Shown here one piece after another: positions 1 through 5,783 of a stretch of 16,357 nucleotides of DNA. Source of the stretch: an uncultured Alphaproteobacteria bacterium (GTDB taxonomy: Bacteria > Pseudomonadota > Alphaproteobacteria > UBA9655). The notes beneath the pieces are model-generated. The model was not told where the DNA came from. It worked only from the letters and a program-made list of their open reading frames with translations, and made no database searches. The DNA lies in NCBI GenBank assembly GCA_937967795.1, contig CALBSK010000100.1, forward strand, positions 1-16,357, written 5' to 3'. Every line of letters begins with the position of its first letter. Positions within the stretch are counted from its first letter, which is position 1. The position numbers and the translations under genes are program-made.

Positions 1-163
1 CGGTGTACTGAGCCACATCGTAAGCCGAGAAGAATTGTCCGGTTCTCTTTAAGTGCGTAAAACACAAGTCATTCACGTAATTCCAGACGAAGTTGACTTC
101 AAAGGCTAGTTGATTGAGCCGCTGAGCATGCTTGTCCTTAATCCGCAACTTCAAGGTTTTCAT
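1..163 (-). CDS. tnpB: TnpB/OrfB of an IS200/IS605-type element, N-terminal part (cut by window edge)
   Basis: Reading the minus strand from the ATG at 163 gives 54 codons without a stop, running off the window start. The product begins MKTLKLRIKDKHAQRLNQLA and continues with a VNFVWNYVND segment and an FFSAYDV segment. This is the familiar N-terminus of TnpB (OrfB) proteins, the RNA-guided nucleases carried by IS200/IS605 and IS607 elements; the early basic strand followed by a VWNY-type helix is typical. The RuvC catalytic residues and zinc finger lie outside the window, so intactness cannot be judged. No Shine-Dalgarno sequence precedes the ATG, and a TATAAT lies only 6 nt upstream. The flanking hairpin at 227-246 supports an IS605-type end. 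Confidence 0.85.
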   Translation of the reverse strand, partial: MKTLKLRIKDKHAQRLNQLAFEVNFVWNYVNDLCFTHLKRTGQFFSAYDVAQYT

Positions 164-178
164 GGGCTTATTATAGCA
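163..178 (-). promoter_or_regulatory. Possible extended -10 promoter of tnpB, leaderless start
   Basis: On the minus strand, TGCTATAAT (positions 178-170) matches an extended -10 element (TGnTATAAT), and the ATG starts 7 nt after its last base. Transcription from this element would begin at or next to the A of the start codon. The gene has no Shine-Dalgarno sequence, which fits a leaderless mRNA. There is no good -35 element. This is a pattern match only. Confidence 0.35.
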
Positions 179-226
179 AATTCAACGCCCAATGAATAGA
201 TCGGCGATAGTCGATCCGCCTTGTAT

Positions 227-246
227 CCCCGTACTGAAGTGCGGGG
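227..246. repeat. Subterminal hairpin of the tnpB element
   Basis: CCCCGTACTGAAGTGCGGGG folds into an eight-pair stem (one T-G wobble) with a TGAA loop, followed on the plus strand by TTTT. Read on the minus strand it gives CCCCGCACTTCAGTACGGGG, a form very common beside tnpB genes. A second, weaker imperfect dyad (GGCGAT ... ATCCGCC) lies at 203-220. Besides marking the element end, the plus-strand reading could act as a terminator. Confidence 0.65.
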
Positions 247-322
247 TTTTACGGCGCGGAGGATAAATAGTAAAAATACTTTTATTTATTGCCAGTTTTT
301 TTTTTCGATTTTGTATTTTTCA

Positions 323-351
323 TTGGAAAAAAATCTCATATTGTGTATAAA
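323..351 (+). promoter_or_regulatory. Weak upstream promoter candidate for the tRNA-Gly region
   Basis: TTGGAA (323-328), a 17-nt spacer and TATAAA (346-351) match sigma-70 spacing. It lies in very AT-rich DNA (about 262-420), where chance matches are common, and 110 nt before the tRNA. The rest of that stretch shows only homopolymer runs and an AT-only palindrome (TTTATTTAAATAAA, 362-375). Confidence 0.25.
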
Positions 352-422
352 GAACAAATTTTTTATTTAAATAAATTTTTGACTTTTTTAAATTAAATAA
401 ATGATGACGTTCCTAAAATCTC

Positions 423-451
423 TTGCGAGTTCAGGAAGAATTCCGTATAAC
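423..451 (+). promoter_or_regulatory. Sigma-70-type promoter of tRNA-Gly
   Basis: TTGCGA (423-428) and TATAAC (446-451) are separated by exactly 17 nt, and the mature tRNA begins 11 nt after the -10 element, so the 5' leader would be only a few nucleotides. The same TTGNNN-17-TATAAC layout occurs before uppS. The position directly before an independent tRNA gene makes this one of the better promoter calls here. Confidence 0.65.
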
Positions 452-461
452 CCACAGAAAT

Positions 462-535
462 GCGGGTGTAGCTCAATGGTAGAGCAGGAGCTTCCCAAGC
501 TTCAGATGAGGGTTCGATTCCCTTCACCCGCTCCA
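462..535 (+). tRNA. tRNA-Gly, anticodon CCC
   Basis: A full cloverleaf is visible. The 7-bp acceptor stem GCGGGTG (462-468) pairs perfectly with CACCCGC (525-531). The D arm is GCTC/GAGC. The anticodon stem GGAGC/GCTTC has loop TTCCCAA (492-498), which places CCC at 494-496. The T arm has stem GAGGG/CCCTT and loop TTCGATT, the variable loop is 4 nt, and the discriminator base is T532. CCA is encoded (533-535). The CCC anticodon reads the GGG codon, so a separate tRNA-Gly (UCC or GCC) is expected elsewhere in the genome. Confidence 0.96.
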
Positions 536-559
536 TGAACGAATAATAAGGGCTGATTT

Positions 560-853
560 ATGAAAAAAGCGTATCTTTCAATTCCTTTTTTAGGCTTCCT
601 TGTGGCATGTGCGCCCCCTCTGACCCGTGAAGAACAATTAGCGATCTATCGTTCGCGTTGTTTGGATTATGGCTATCTATGGGGAACACCTGAATTTGCG
701 GATTGCATGATGAAGCAAGAAGCGCGTCATGAGAAATTAACGGTTCAAATGCGCAAAGTGGATGCTCTCGAAGAACAAAATTGGGTCGAAAAAGAGAAAA
801 TCAGAATGAAAGAAAGAGAACTTAATCTCAAGCGTAAGAAGAAAAAAAATTAA
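560..853 (+). CDS. Small lipoprotein with a conserved cysteine-pair motif and basic helical tail
   Basis: The 97-residue product starts with a lipoprotein signal: KK at residues 2-3, a hydrophobic core, and lipobox LVAC with the lipidated cysteine at position 17. Next comes RCLDYGYLWGTPEFADCM (about residues 33-50). The pattern Cys, Tyr-Gly, Gly-Thr, Phe-Ala, Cys recurs in many small uncharacterised proteobacterial envelope lipoproteins and may form a disulfide between C34 and C49. The remainder is a strongly charged helix ending in KRKKKKN. TAAGGG lies 8 nt before the ATG. It starts 24 nt after the tRNA with no terminator between, so it may be transcribed with it. Function is unknown; it converges on tpiA. 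Confidence 0.8.
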   Translation: MKKAYLSIPFLGFLVACAPPLTREEQLAIYRSRCLDYGYLWGTPEFADCMMKQEARHEKLTVQMRKVDALEEQNWVEKEKIRMKERELNLKRKKKKN

Positions 854-889
854 AGAGCCTCTAAAAAAGGGGAAAAATTCAAAGCTCTT
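853..889 (-). terminator. Weak terminator candidate for tpiA in the convergent gap
   Basis: AAGAGC (853-858) and GCTCTT (884-889) form a 6-bp stem with a long 25-nt loop. Read on the minus strand the stem is followed by TAATTTTTTTTC, which would serve as the U-tract. The large loop makes this doubtful, but it sits in the right place 3' of tpiA. Confidence 0.3.
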
Positions 890-892
890 GGA

Positions 893-1642
893 TTACCTCT
901 CAGAGGCCTCAATCACTTCCCAAAATTCATCAAGCTTCAAGCTAACACCTCCCACAAGAAGACCATCGACATGGGGAAGTTTTAAAAGGTCGGCCGCATT
1001 TTGTGCGTTAACTGAGCCTCCATAGAGAGTGGGGATAAGAGCTCCTCCCGTCATACGCGCCGAAAGATCATATTTTATTAATCCCATTATTTGTTCAATT
1101 TCCTCAAATGAAGGGGTTTTCCCCGCCCCAATGGCCCATAAAGGCTCATAAGCAATAAGAAGTTCATGAGAGCCAAAACTCTCCGGAAGATCAGAAATAA
1201 GCTGATGAGATATCACATGAATAGTATTTCCATTTTTCCGGTCTTCACTGCTTTCTCCGATGCAAAGGATCGGACGCAGGCCTGCTTTGGTGGCGGTTTC
1301 GATTTTTCTTCGAATGAGGGAGCTGCTTTCATGATGATGATGTCTGCGCTCACTATGGCCGATAATGACATATTTACATCCTACGTCAGCGAGTTGTAAA
1401 ACACTTACATCACCTGTAAAAGCCCCGACTTTTTCGTAATGACAATCTTGGGCTCCTACTTCAATGGGGGAGTTTTTCAGAATGTCTATTGTGGAGGTCA
1501 AATAAGGATAAGAAGGGCATAGAATAATATGGGGGAGGGGACGAGTGGCAGTTTGAATTCTTTTTAAAAAACCCGTAGCAAGCTTTTGGGCTTCCGTTTT
1601 TGTGCCATTCATTTTCCAATTACCAACAATATACTGTTGCAT
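893..1642 (-). CDS. tpiA: Triosephosphate isomerase
   Basis: TpiA interconverts dihydroxyacetone phosphate and glyceraldehyde 3-phosphate in cytoplasmic glycolysis and gluconeogenesis. The 249-residue length is normal. All signature segments are present: GNWKMNG with N8 and K10, IIGHSERR with the electrophile H96, AYEPLWAIGAGKT with the catalytic base E166 and the flexible loop 6, and the phosphate-binding YGGSVNAQNA and GLLVGGVSL segments near the C-terminus. An unusual HHHH run directly follows GHSERR. The start is supported by the strong ribosome-binding site GAGGTGAGGA upstream of the ATG. It stands alone, divergent from the T6SS operon and convergent with the lipoprotein gene. The secG-pyrG neighbours common in alphaproteobacteria are absent here. 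Confidence 0.97.
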   Translation of the reverse strand: MQQYIVGNWKMNGTKTEAQKLATGFLKRIQTATRPLPHIILCPSYPYLTSTIDILKNSPIEVGAQDCHYEKVGAFTGDVSVLQLADVGCKYVIIGHSERRHHHHESSSLIRRKIETATKAGLRPILCIGESSEDRKNGNTIHVISHQLISDLPESFGSHELLIAYEPLWAIGAGKTPSFEEIEQIMGLIKYDLSARMTGGALIPTLYGGSVNAQNAADLLKLPHVDGLLVGGVSLKLDEFWEVIEASER

Positions 1643-1692
1643 TGTGTCCTCACCTCTAACCAGCGAAAATAGTTATTTCATAAAAACCACAG

Positions 1693-1721
1693 TTATCGTT
1701 ATCCTGCAACGATGTTATATA
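1693..1721 (+). promoter_or_regulatory. Tentative promoter of the SPOR-T6SS operon
   Basis: TTATCG (1693-1698), 17 nt and TATATA (1716-1721) lie in the 142-nt divergent region between tpiA and the SPOR gene. Both boxes are only partial matches. A perfect TTGACA reads on the minus strand at 1754-1759, but I see no correctly spaced -10 for it. The operon must start within or upstream of this gap; the precise promoter is unproven. Confidence 0.25.
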
Positions 1722-1784
1722 AAATTCTATCATTTTCTGATGTTTTTCTGTAAGCTGTCAAAAAAATGAACATGGTTAAACAGG

Positions 1785-2789
1785 ATGGCAGATCCCTCAC
1801 CACTGGATATTACGGAGCAAATTAAGCAAGTCCAGCAAAATAATTGGGCTCAAACGATGCCTCAACAACTCCCCCTTCATCCGATGGCAACGGGAGGAAC
1901 CTATGTCTCTCCACCTCCTTTGCCTATCCAAAGTGCAAACACTCAAAGCCAAACAAAACCTAAAGGGACGGGAGTGAGTATGAGTAAACTTTCTTTATTG
2001 GGGATCACTTTCAGTTTGATGGCCTTGGGTGCAATGACCTTTTTAGGAGGCTTTTTACTTGGCATATGGTTTGTAGGGCCTCAACAAACATCCGTTTCTG
2101 TGGGTTATGGGATGGGAGAGTCTCTTCAACAATCTCCCGTTCTTCAACAAAATACAGGTCGTATTCCCCCACAAAATGGAGGACGCCAGGCTTTGGGTGA
2201 ACAATTAGGATATGCGACCCAAATGGATATTTCAAACGCACCTATTCCGAATGTTCCTACTTTTTTAGCGCCTCTTATAACAGCGACTCGTTCAGCGGTA
2301 GGTCAGCAAGCTGGGTATAAGATTCAACAGCAAATAAGCCAGAGATCTAATACATCTCCGCAACCGGCAGCTCCTTCTTCGCTACCCGCGACAATGCCAG
2401 CAACACCTCCGCTTTCCCCCTCTTCCCCTTCAACAGAGGATCTTTCTTCTCTTCCCGTGCTCACCCCCCAGCACACCCCCCCTGCTTCACCTCGCACTGA
2501 CGCCACGCCGCTTTCTTCTGGTGGAAAAAATGAGAATTATACAGTTCAGCTTGGGGTTTATGCTTCTAAAGACAATGCCTCTGCTCTTGTAAGTCATTTA
2601 CAAGCCTTGAACCTTACATCGCATATTCTTCAAAGCAAAGATCCAGATGGAAGTTATTCATATTATGTTCACAGCGGGCATTATAAAGATTATCCCACAG
2701 CCTTGGAAGCGGCCTCCCAATTTTCGGAATATAATATTCCCGGAGCCATTATTGTGAAAGTCTCCAAAAATAATGAGCGTACTTTATGA
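1785..2789 (+). CDS. SPOR-domain inner-membrane protein heading the T6SS operon
   Basis: The 334-residue protein has an N-terminal cytoplasmic part rich in Gln and Pro (1-68). One hydrophobic segment follows at about 71-97, containing glycine-rich FLGGFLLGIWF. Next is a long Gln/Pro/Ser-rich linker (about 98-250) and a C-terminal SPOR domain (about 252-327) starting NYTVQLGVYAS and ending GAIIVKV. SPOR domains bind glycan strands lacking stem peptides, typically at division sites; the layout resembles FtsN. Its TGA overlaps the tssJ ATG (ATGA, 2786-2789), indicating translational coupling. I infer a role in anchoring the T6SS membrane complex to peptidoglycan. The alternative is a cell-division or wall protein that merely shares the operon. 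The in-frame stop at 1767 fixes the start; the ribosome-binding site is weak. Confidence 0.85.
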   Translation: MADPSPLDITEQIKQVQQNNWAQTMPQQLPLHPMATGGTYVSPPPLPIQSANTQSQTKPKGTGVSMSKLSLLGITFSLMALGAMTFLGGFLLGIWFVGPQQTSVSVGYGMGESLQQSPVLQQNTGRIPPQNGGRQALGEQLGYATQMDISNAPIPNVPTFLAPLITATRSAVGQQAGYKIQQQISQRSNTSPQPAAPSSLPATMPATPPLSPSSPSTEDLSSLPVLTPQHTPPASPRTDATPLSSGGKNENYTVQLGVYASKDNASALVSHLQALNLTSHILQSKDPDGSYSYYVHSGHYKDYPTALEAASQFSEYNIPGAIIVKVSKNNERTL

Positions 2790-3520
2790 GTGTACGAATA
2801 ATATCAGCAATAAAGAAAATAATTTTTAGAAGTTTCTGTCTGTTCGTAATGATGGGAGTTTCATGCTGTACAAATGAGCTTCTTCCTGAGCTTTCTATTG
2901 ATTCCGTTTCTATCTATACTGAATCGGATACCAACGAAAATTCAGCAATTGCTGTTGATTTAGTTATTGTATATGATCAAGAGCTTGCAAAGCTTTTAGG
3001 ACAGATGGCTGCAGCTAAATATTTCTCTTCCTCAAAACAACTTCTTTTAGATAACCCCACTCTTTTAGATATCTGGCACTGGGAGCTTGTGCCGGGGCAA
3101 ATCGTTCAAGATTTTACCCCCCCTCAGGAAGAGGGAGACGCCTATTCAGCCTACGTATTTGCGAACTATCTTTCCCCCGGTGATCATCGTATTAAGGTTG
3201 CTCCGACAGGTATTGTTAAAATACTCCTTTTGAAGGACGATCTTAAAAATTTGGCTATTTACGATCTCCACGATGCAAGAGTGGGAAGTACTATGTCAAA
3301 CGTGAGTCGTACACGTGAAGAATCGGGAAAGGAGGAAGACAGGCCTAAAATAAATTTAGGACCCATCAAGGCTCCCTCTCAGATCTGTAAAAAAATGGGA
3401 CCCAAAAAGGTCCCTCCGACAATCGTTTGCCCAAATTTTCAACCTTCAAAGAGGAAACCCATCCCCATTAGACCGCTTCGACCTCCCGGTAAAATCCCAT
3501 GCAACCCTTTTCAGAAATAA
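2786..3520 (+). CDS. tssJ: TssJ-like T6SS outer-membrane lipoprotein with a basic Pro/Cys-rich tail
   Basis: TssJ is the outer-membrane lipoprotein that caps the TssJLM trans-envelope complex and contacts periplasmic TssM. Here the signal sequence has basic residues, a hydrophobic stretch (about 12-25), and GVSCC with the lipidated cysteine at 27 or 28 (a weak lipobox). Residues 50-155 look like a TssJ beta-sandwich: alternating hydrophobic strands (AVDLVIVYD), a helical AKYF segment, a WELVPGQ segment, and LSPGDHRIKVAPTGIVKILLL near the end. The call relies partly on position between a coupled upstream gene and tssK, because the sequence is divergent. Residues from about 165 on form an unusual Lys/Pro-rich extension with three cysteines. 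It ends 9 nt before tssK. Confidence 0.72.
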   Translation: MSVRIISAIKKIIFRSFCLFVMMGVSCCTNELLPELSIDSVSIYTESDTNENSAIAVDLVIVYDQELAKLLGQMAAAKYFSSSKQLLLDNPTLLDIWHWELVPGQIVQDFTPPQEEGDAYSAYVFANYLSPGDHRIKVAPTGIVKILLLKDDLKNLAIYDLHDARVGSTMSNVSRTREESGKEEDRPKINLGPIKAPSQICKKMGPKKVPPTIVCPNFQPSKRKPIPIRPLRPPGKIPCNPFQK

Positions 3521-3529
3521 GGTGACAGA

Positions 3530-4882
3530 ATGGCCAAGTTAAATATAGGTCCTATTCAATGGCATGAAGGCATGCTTCTTATGCCCCAACATTTTCAACA
3601 AATGGATTTTCGTGTTGAAAAAATGACGGCTTATTATATGGCCCATTGTTTTCCCTCCTTATGGGGTATTATTCAGCTAAAAATTGATGAAGCTCTCTTG
3701 ACGACAGGTACCTTCCGACCTCTTGAACTTGAAGCGATTATGCCTGATGGCTTGGTGATTTCAGGTCTTCCTCAAACAAATGTACCTTTACAGGCCGATC
3801 TTCTCCCTTTTCAAGACAAGTTGCAGTTGGCTCCTTATTTTATTTATTTATGTGTTCCTCAATGGGATGAAGGCGCTGCGGGTGTAGAGGGGGAATTGCC
3901 GCGGTATTTATCTTCGATAGAATCCAATGTTGTTGATATTAATACGGGTCAAGAAGCGATTGATATTCCTCGTCTTATACCTAATCTTTCTCTTCAAGTG
4001 GCTCAAGAACCGCCTGCCCATTTCGTTTGTTTTCCCCTGGCTCAAGTCACATTCAATACGAAAAGCTTTTCTTTAACGGAGTATCTTCCTCCCCAAGTGC
4101 AGGTAAATCTTTTATCAAAATTAGGGGCTATTAATAATCAACTCGCCGAGCGATTGCGACAAAAATTGGGATACCTGCAGCAAAAAGTCCAAGCCGTTGA
4201 AGAAATAGTTACAAAAGATCCTTTTTTTGAAGAAATTGAAGAGGTGCGTCTAAAACTGATTGCGGGGCTTTTACCTTTTGAAGCTGTTCTTTCTCTCGCA
4301 AATGTTCATCCTTTCCAGATTTACCGAGAATTATGTGGCCTTGCCGGTCAAATCTCAGGTGTTAAATATGGTGAGATTCCTCCCCGGTTTGCAGCTTACA
4401 ATCATTTAGATCTAAGAGGGACTTTTAAACAAGTTGTAGACTATATTGAAAAAGTTCTTGATGAGATTGAAGAGAGCTATACTGTTATTCCTTTTACGTT
4501 AAACGAGCGTGTGTTTACACTTCAACTTCAATCAAGCTGGGGGAGTGATCGTTTTGTATTGGGGGCAAGGGCTCAACCTGGAGTGAAGACAGAGGATCTT
4601 TTAAACTGGATTAATAACTGTGTCATCGTAACGGACCAATACATATCTCTTGCTAAAGATAATCGAATTTTAGGCGCCCAGAGAAAAATCGTCTCCGAAG
4701 TTTCTTCAATGAACCTTATTGCAACCAGAGGCGTCCAGCTTTTTATTGTTGAGGGGGATTCTCGTTATATTGATCCTAAAGGAATCTTATGTCTTTTTAA
4801 CATATCGGATGACGATCTCACAAGGCCTATAGAAGTCGTTCTCTATAATTCTAATCAACAAAGTTTAAAGGAGGTTCGTTAA
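3530..4882 (+). CDS. tssK: T6SS baseplate subunit TssK
   Basis: TssK is the baseplate component that connects the TssEFG wedges to the TssL/TssM cytoplasmic parts of the membrane complex. The N-terminus contains the family hallmark IQWHEGMLLMPQHFQQMD (residues 8-25), and the 450-residue length is normal for the family (about 440-450). The protein is soluble, with no signal or membrane segment. A good ribosome-binding site (AAGGTGA) precedes the ATG, 9 nt after tssJ. Its last codons contain a perfect anti-Shine-Dalgarno match AAGGAGGT (4868-4875) with no start codon at usable distance. The next gene follows only after a 112-nt AT-rich gap. Confidence 0.95.
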   Translation: MAKLNIGPIQWHEGMLLMPQHFQQMDFRVEKMTAYYMAHCFPSLWGIIQLKIDEALLTTGTFRPLELEAIMPDGLVISGLPQTNVPLQADLLPFQDKLQLAPYFIYLCVPQWDEGAAGVEGELPRYLSSIESNVVDINTGQEAIDIPRLIPNLSLQVAQEPPAHFVCFPLAQVTFNTKSFSLTEYLPPQVQVNLLSKLGAINNQLAERLRQKLGYLQQKVQAVEEIVTKDPFFEEIEEVRLKLIAGLLPFEAVLSLANVHPFQIYRELCGLAGQISGVKYGEIPPRFAAYNHLDLRGTFKQVVDYIEKVLDEIEESYTVIPFTLNERVFTLQLQSSWGSDRFVLGARAQPGVKTEDLLNWINNCVIVTDQYISLAKDNRILGAQRKIVSEVSSMNLIATRGVQLFIVEGDSRYIDPKGILCLFNISDDDLTRPIEVVLYNSNQQSLKEVR

Positions 4883-4884
4883 CC

Positions 4885-4902
4885 AAATTTTAATTAAAAT
4901 TT
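4885..4902. repeat. 18-bp perfect AT-only palindrome in the tssK-tssL gap
   Basis: AAATTTTAATTAAAATTT is its own reverse complement, beginning 2 nt after the tssK stop codon. It could form a weak RNA hairpin or a protein-binding site, or be chance in AT-rich DNA. Nothing else in the 4883-4994 gap is convincing; a 10-codon ORF at 4915-4947 has no supporting signal. Confidence 0.4.
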
Positions 4903-4994
4903 ATGTAAAATTTGATGAATTTGAATAAATTCCTACCGTCATCATAAGGGAATGCTAAAATAATTCATATATAAAAAAGGGAAAAAATAAGTCT

Positions 4995-5774
4995 GTGGCA
5001 CAATTTAATAAAGAAAAAGAACGCACAACTTTTATTGTGGAATGCTTTGAAGAGTTTTACAGAGAGGTTTTAAAGCATAAAAATTTTGTACTCACTAAGC
5101 CGTGGAAAAAAGCAACAGGAGAGGAAGAATCTTCTCCCAATGCAACAGCAGAATTTATTCTTTCAAAATTACAGATCTTCCTGGAAGAACAAGCTCTTAC
5201 AGCAGCCTATGGAGGGAATAGCTTTGCCGAAAGTTATTATTCAGAAGCTCAATTTATTTTAGTTGCTCTTGCAGATGAAGTTTTTTTAAATATAGATTGG
5301 CCAGGGAAACCTTATTGGGAATCAAATTTACTTGAACAGCGGCTGTATGAGACGCATAGCGCTGGGCAAGTTTTTTTTGAAAGGTTGGATGTCTTATTGC
5401 TAAATAAGAATCCTATACGAACAGATTTGGCTATCCTTTATCTCAATGCTTTGGGATTAGGCTTTCGGGGGAAATATCGTCATCTTGATGATAAAGGAGC
5501 TTTAAAATCTTATCGCGAAAGGCTTTTTACCTTTATCAACCGCCGAGAACCTTATTTATTTGAACAAAAAGTTCATCTTTTCCCTGATGCTTATGCTCAT
5601 ACGTTGGAAGAAGGTGAAGCAAAAGAACTCCCTAATTTACGAAACTGGTATTTCGTCTTTGGAGGTATCGGCCTTCTATATTTATTAACTTCTTATGTTA
5701 TTTGGTACTCTGCGACAGGTGAAATGAGTCGTATCGTCAATAGAATTATTGCCTATAACAGTGTAAGTGAATAG
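4995..5774 (+). CDS. tssL: T6SS inner-membrane subunit TssL (DotU/IcmH family), without a peptidoglycan-binding domain
   Basis: TssL pairs with TssM in the inner membrane and presents a cytoplasmic domain that recruits the baseplate. The 259-residue protein has the DotU helical domain: VECFEEFYREVLKHK near the N-terminus, ALADEVFLNIDWPGK and LLEQRLYETHSAGQVFFERL in the middle, then LGLGFRGKYR. One C-terminal membrane segment (about 218-239) is followed by only about 20 periplasmic residues, so the OmpA-like peptidoglycan-binding extension found in some TssL proteins is absent. The start is a GTG, supported by AAGGGA 12 nt upstream; there is no nearby in-frame ATG. The tssM ATG follows 9 nt after the stop codon. 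Confidence 0.93.
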   Translation: MAQFNKEKERTTFIVECFEEFYREVLKHKNFVLTKPWKKATGEEESSPNATAEFILSKLQIFLEEQALTAAYGGNSFAESYYSEAQFILVALADEVFLNIDWPGKPYWESNLLEQRLYETHSAGQVFFERLDVLLLNKNPIRTDLAILYLNALGLGFRGKYRHLDDKGALKSYRERLFTFINRREPYLFEQKVHLFPDAYAHTLEEGEAKELPNLRNWYFVFGGIGLLYLLTSYVIWYSATGEMSRIVNRIIAYNSVSE

Positions 5775-5783
5775 AGAGGATAG

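Larger units (their letters stand above)
1..250 (-). mobile_element. End of an IS200/IS605-family element carrying tnpB
   Basis: The tnpB N-terminus (1-163) plus about 90 nt of upstream DNA ending in a GC-rich hairpin (227-246) look like the left part of an IS200/IS605-type element; such elements have subterminal hairpins instead of terminal inverted repeats. This stretch is visibly richer in G+C than the AT-rich DNA that follows from about 262. The exact element end is uncertain and lies somewhere around 246-270. No tnpA is seen, so this may be a tnpB-only element. Confidence 0.6.

Noticed and set aside
1166..1399. 77-codon plus-strand frame inside tpiA
   Set aside because: Antisense shadow of a well-conserved enzyme gene; the product has no recognisable features.
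4915..4947. 10-codon ORF in the tssK-tssL gap, considered as a leader peptide
   Set aside because: No ribosome-binding site at proper distance and no attenuator-like alternative hairpins downstream.
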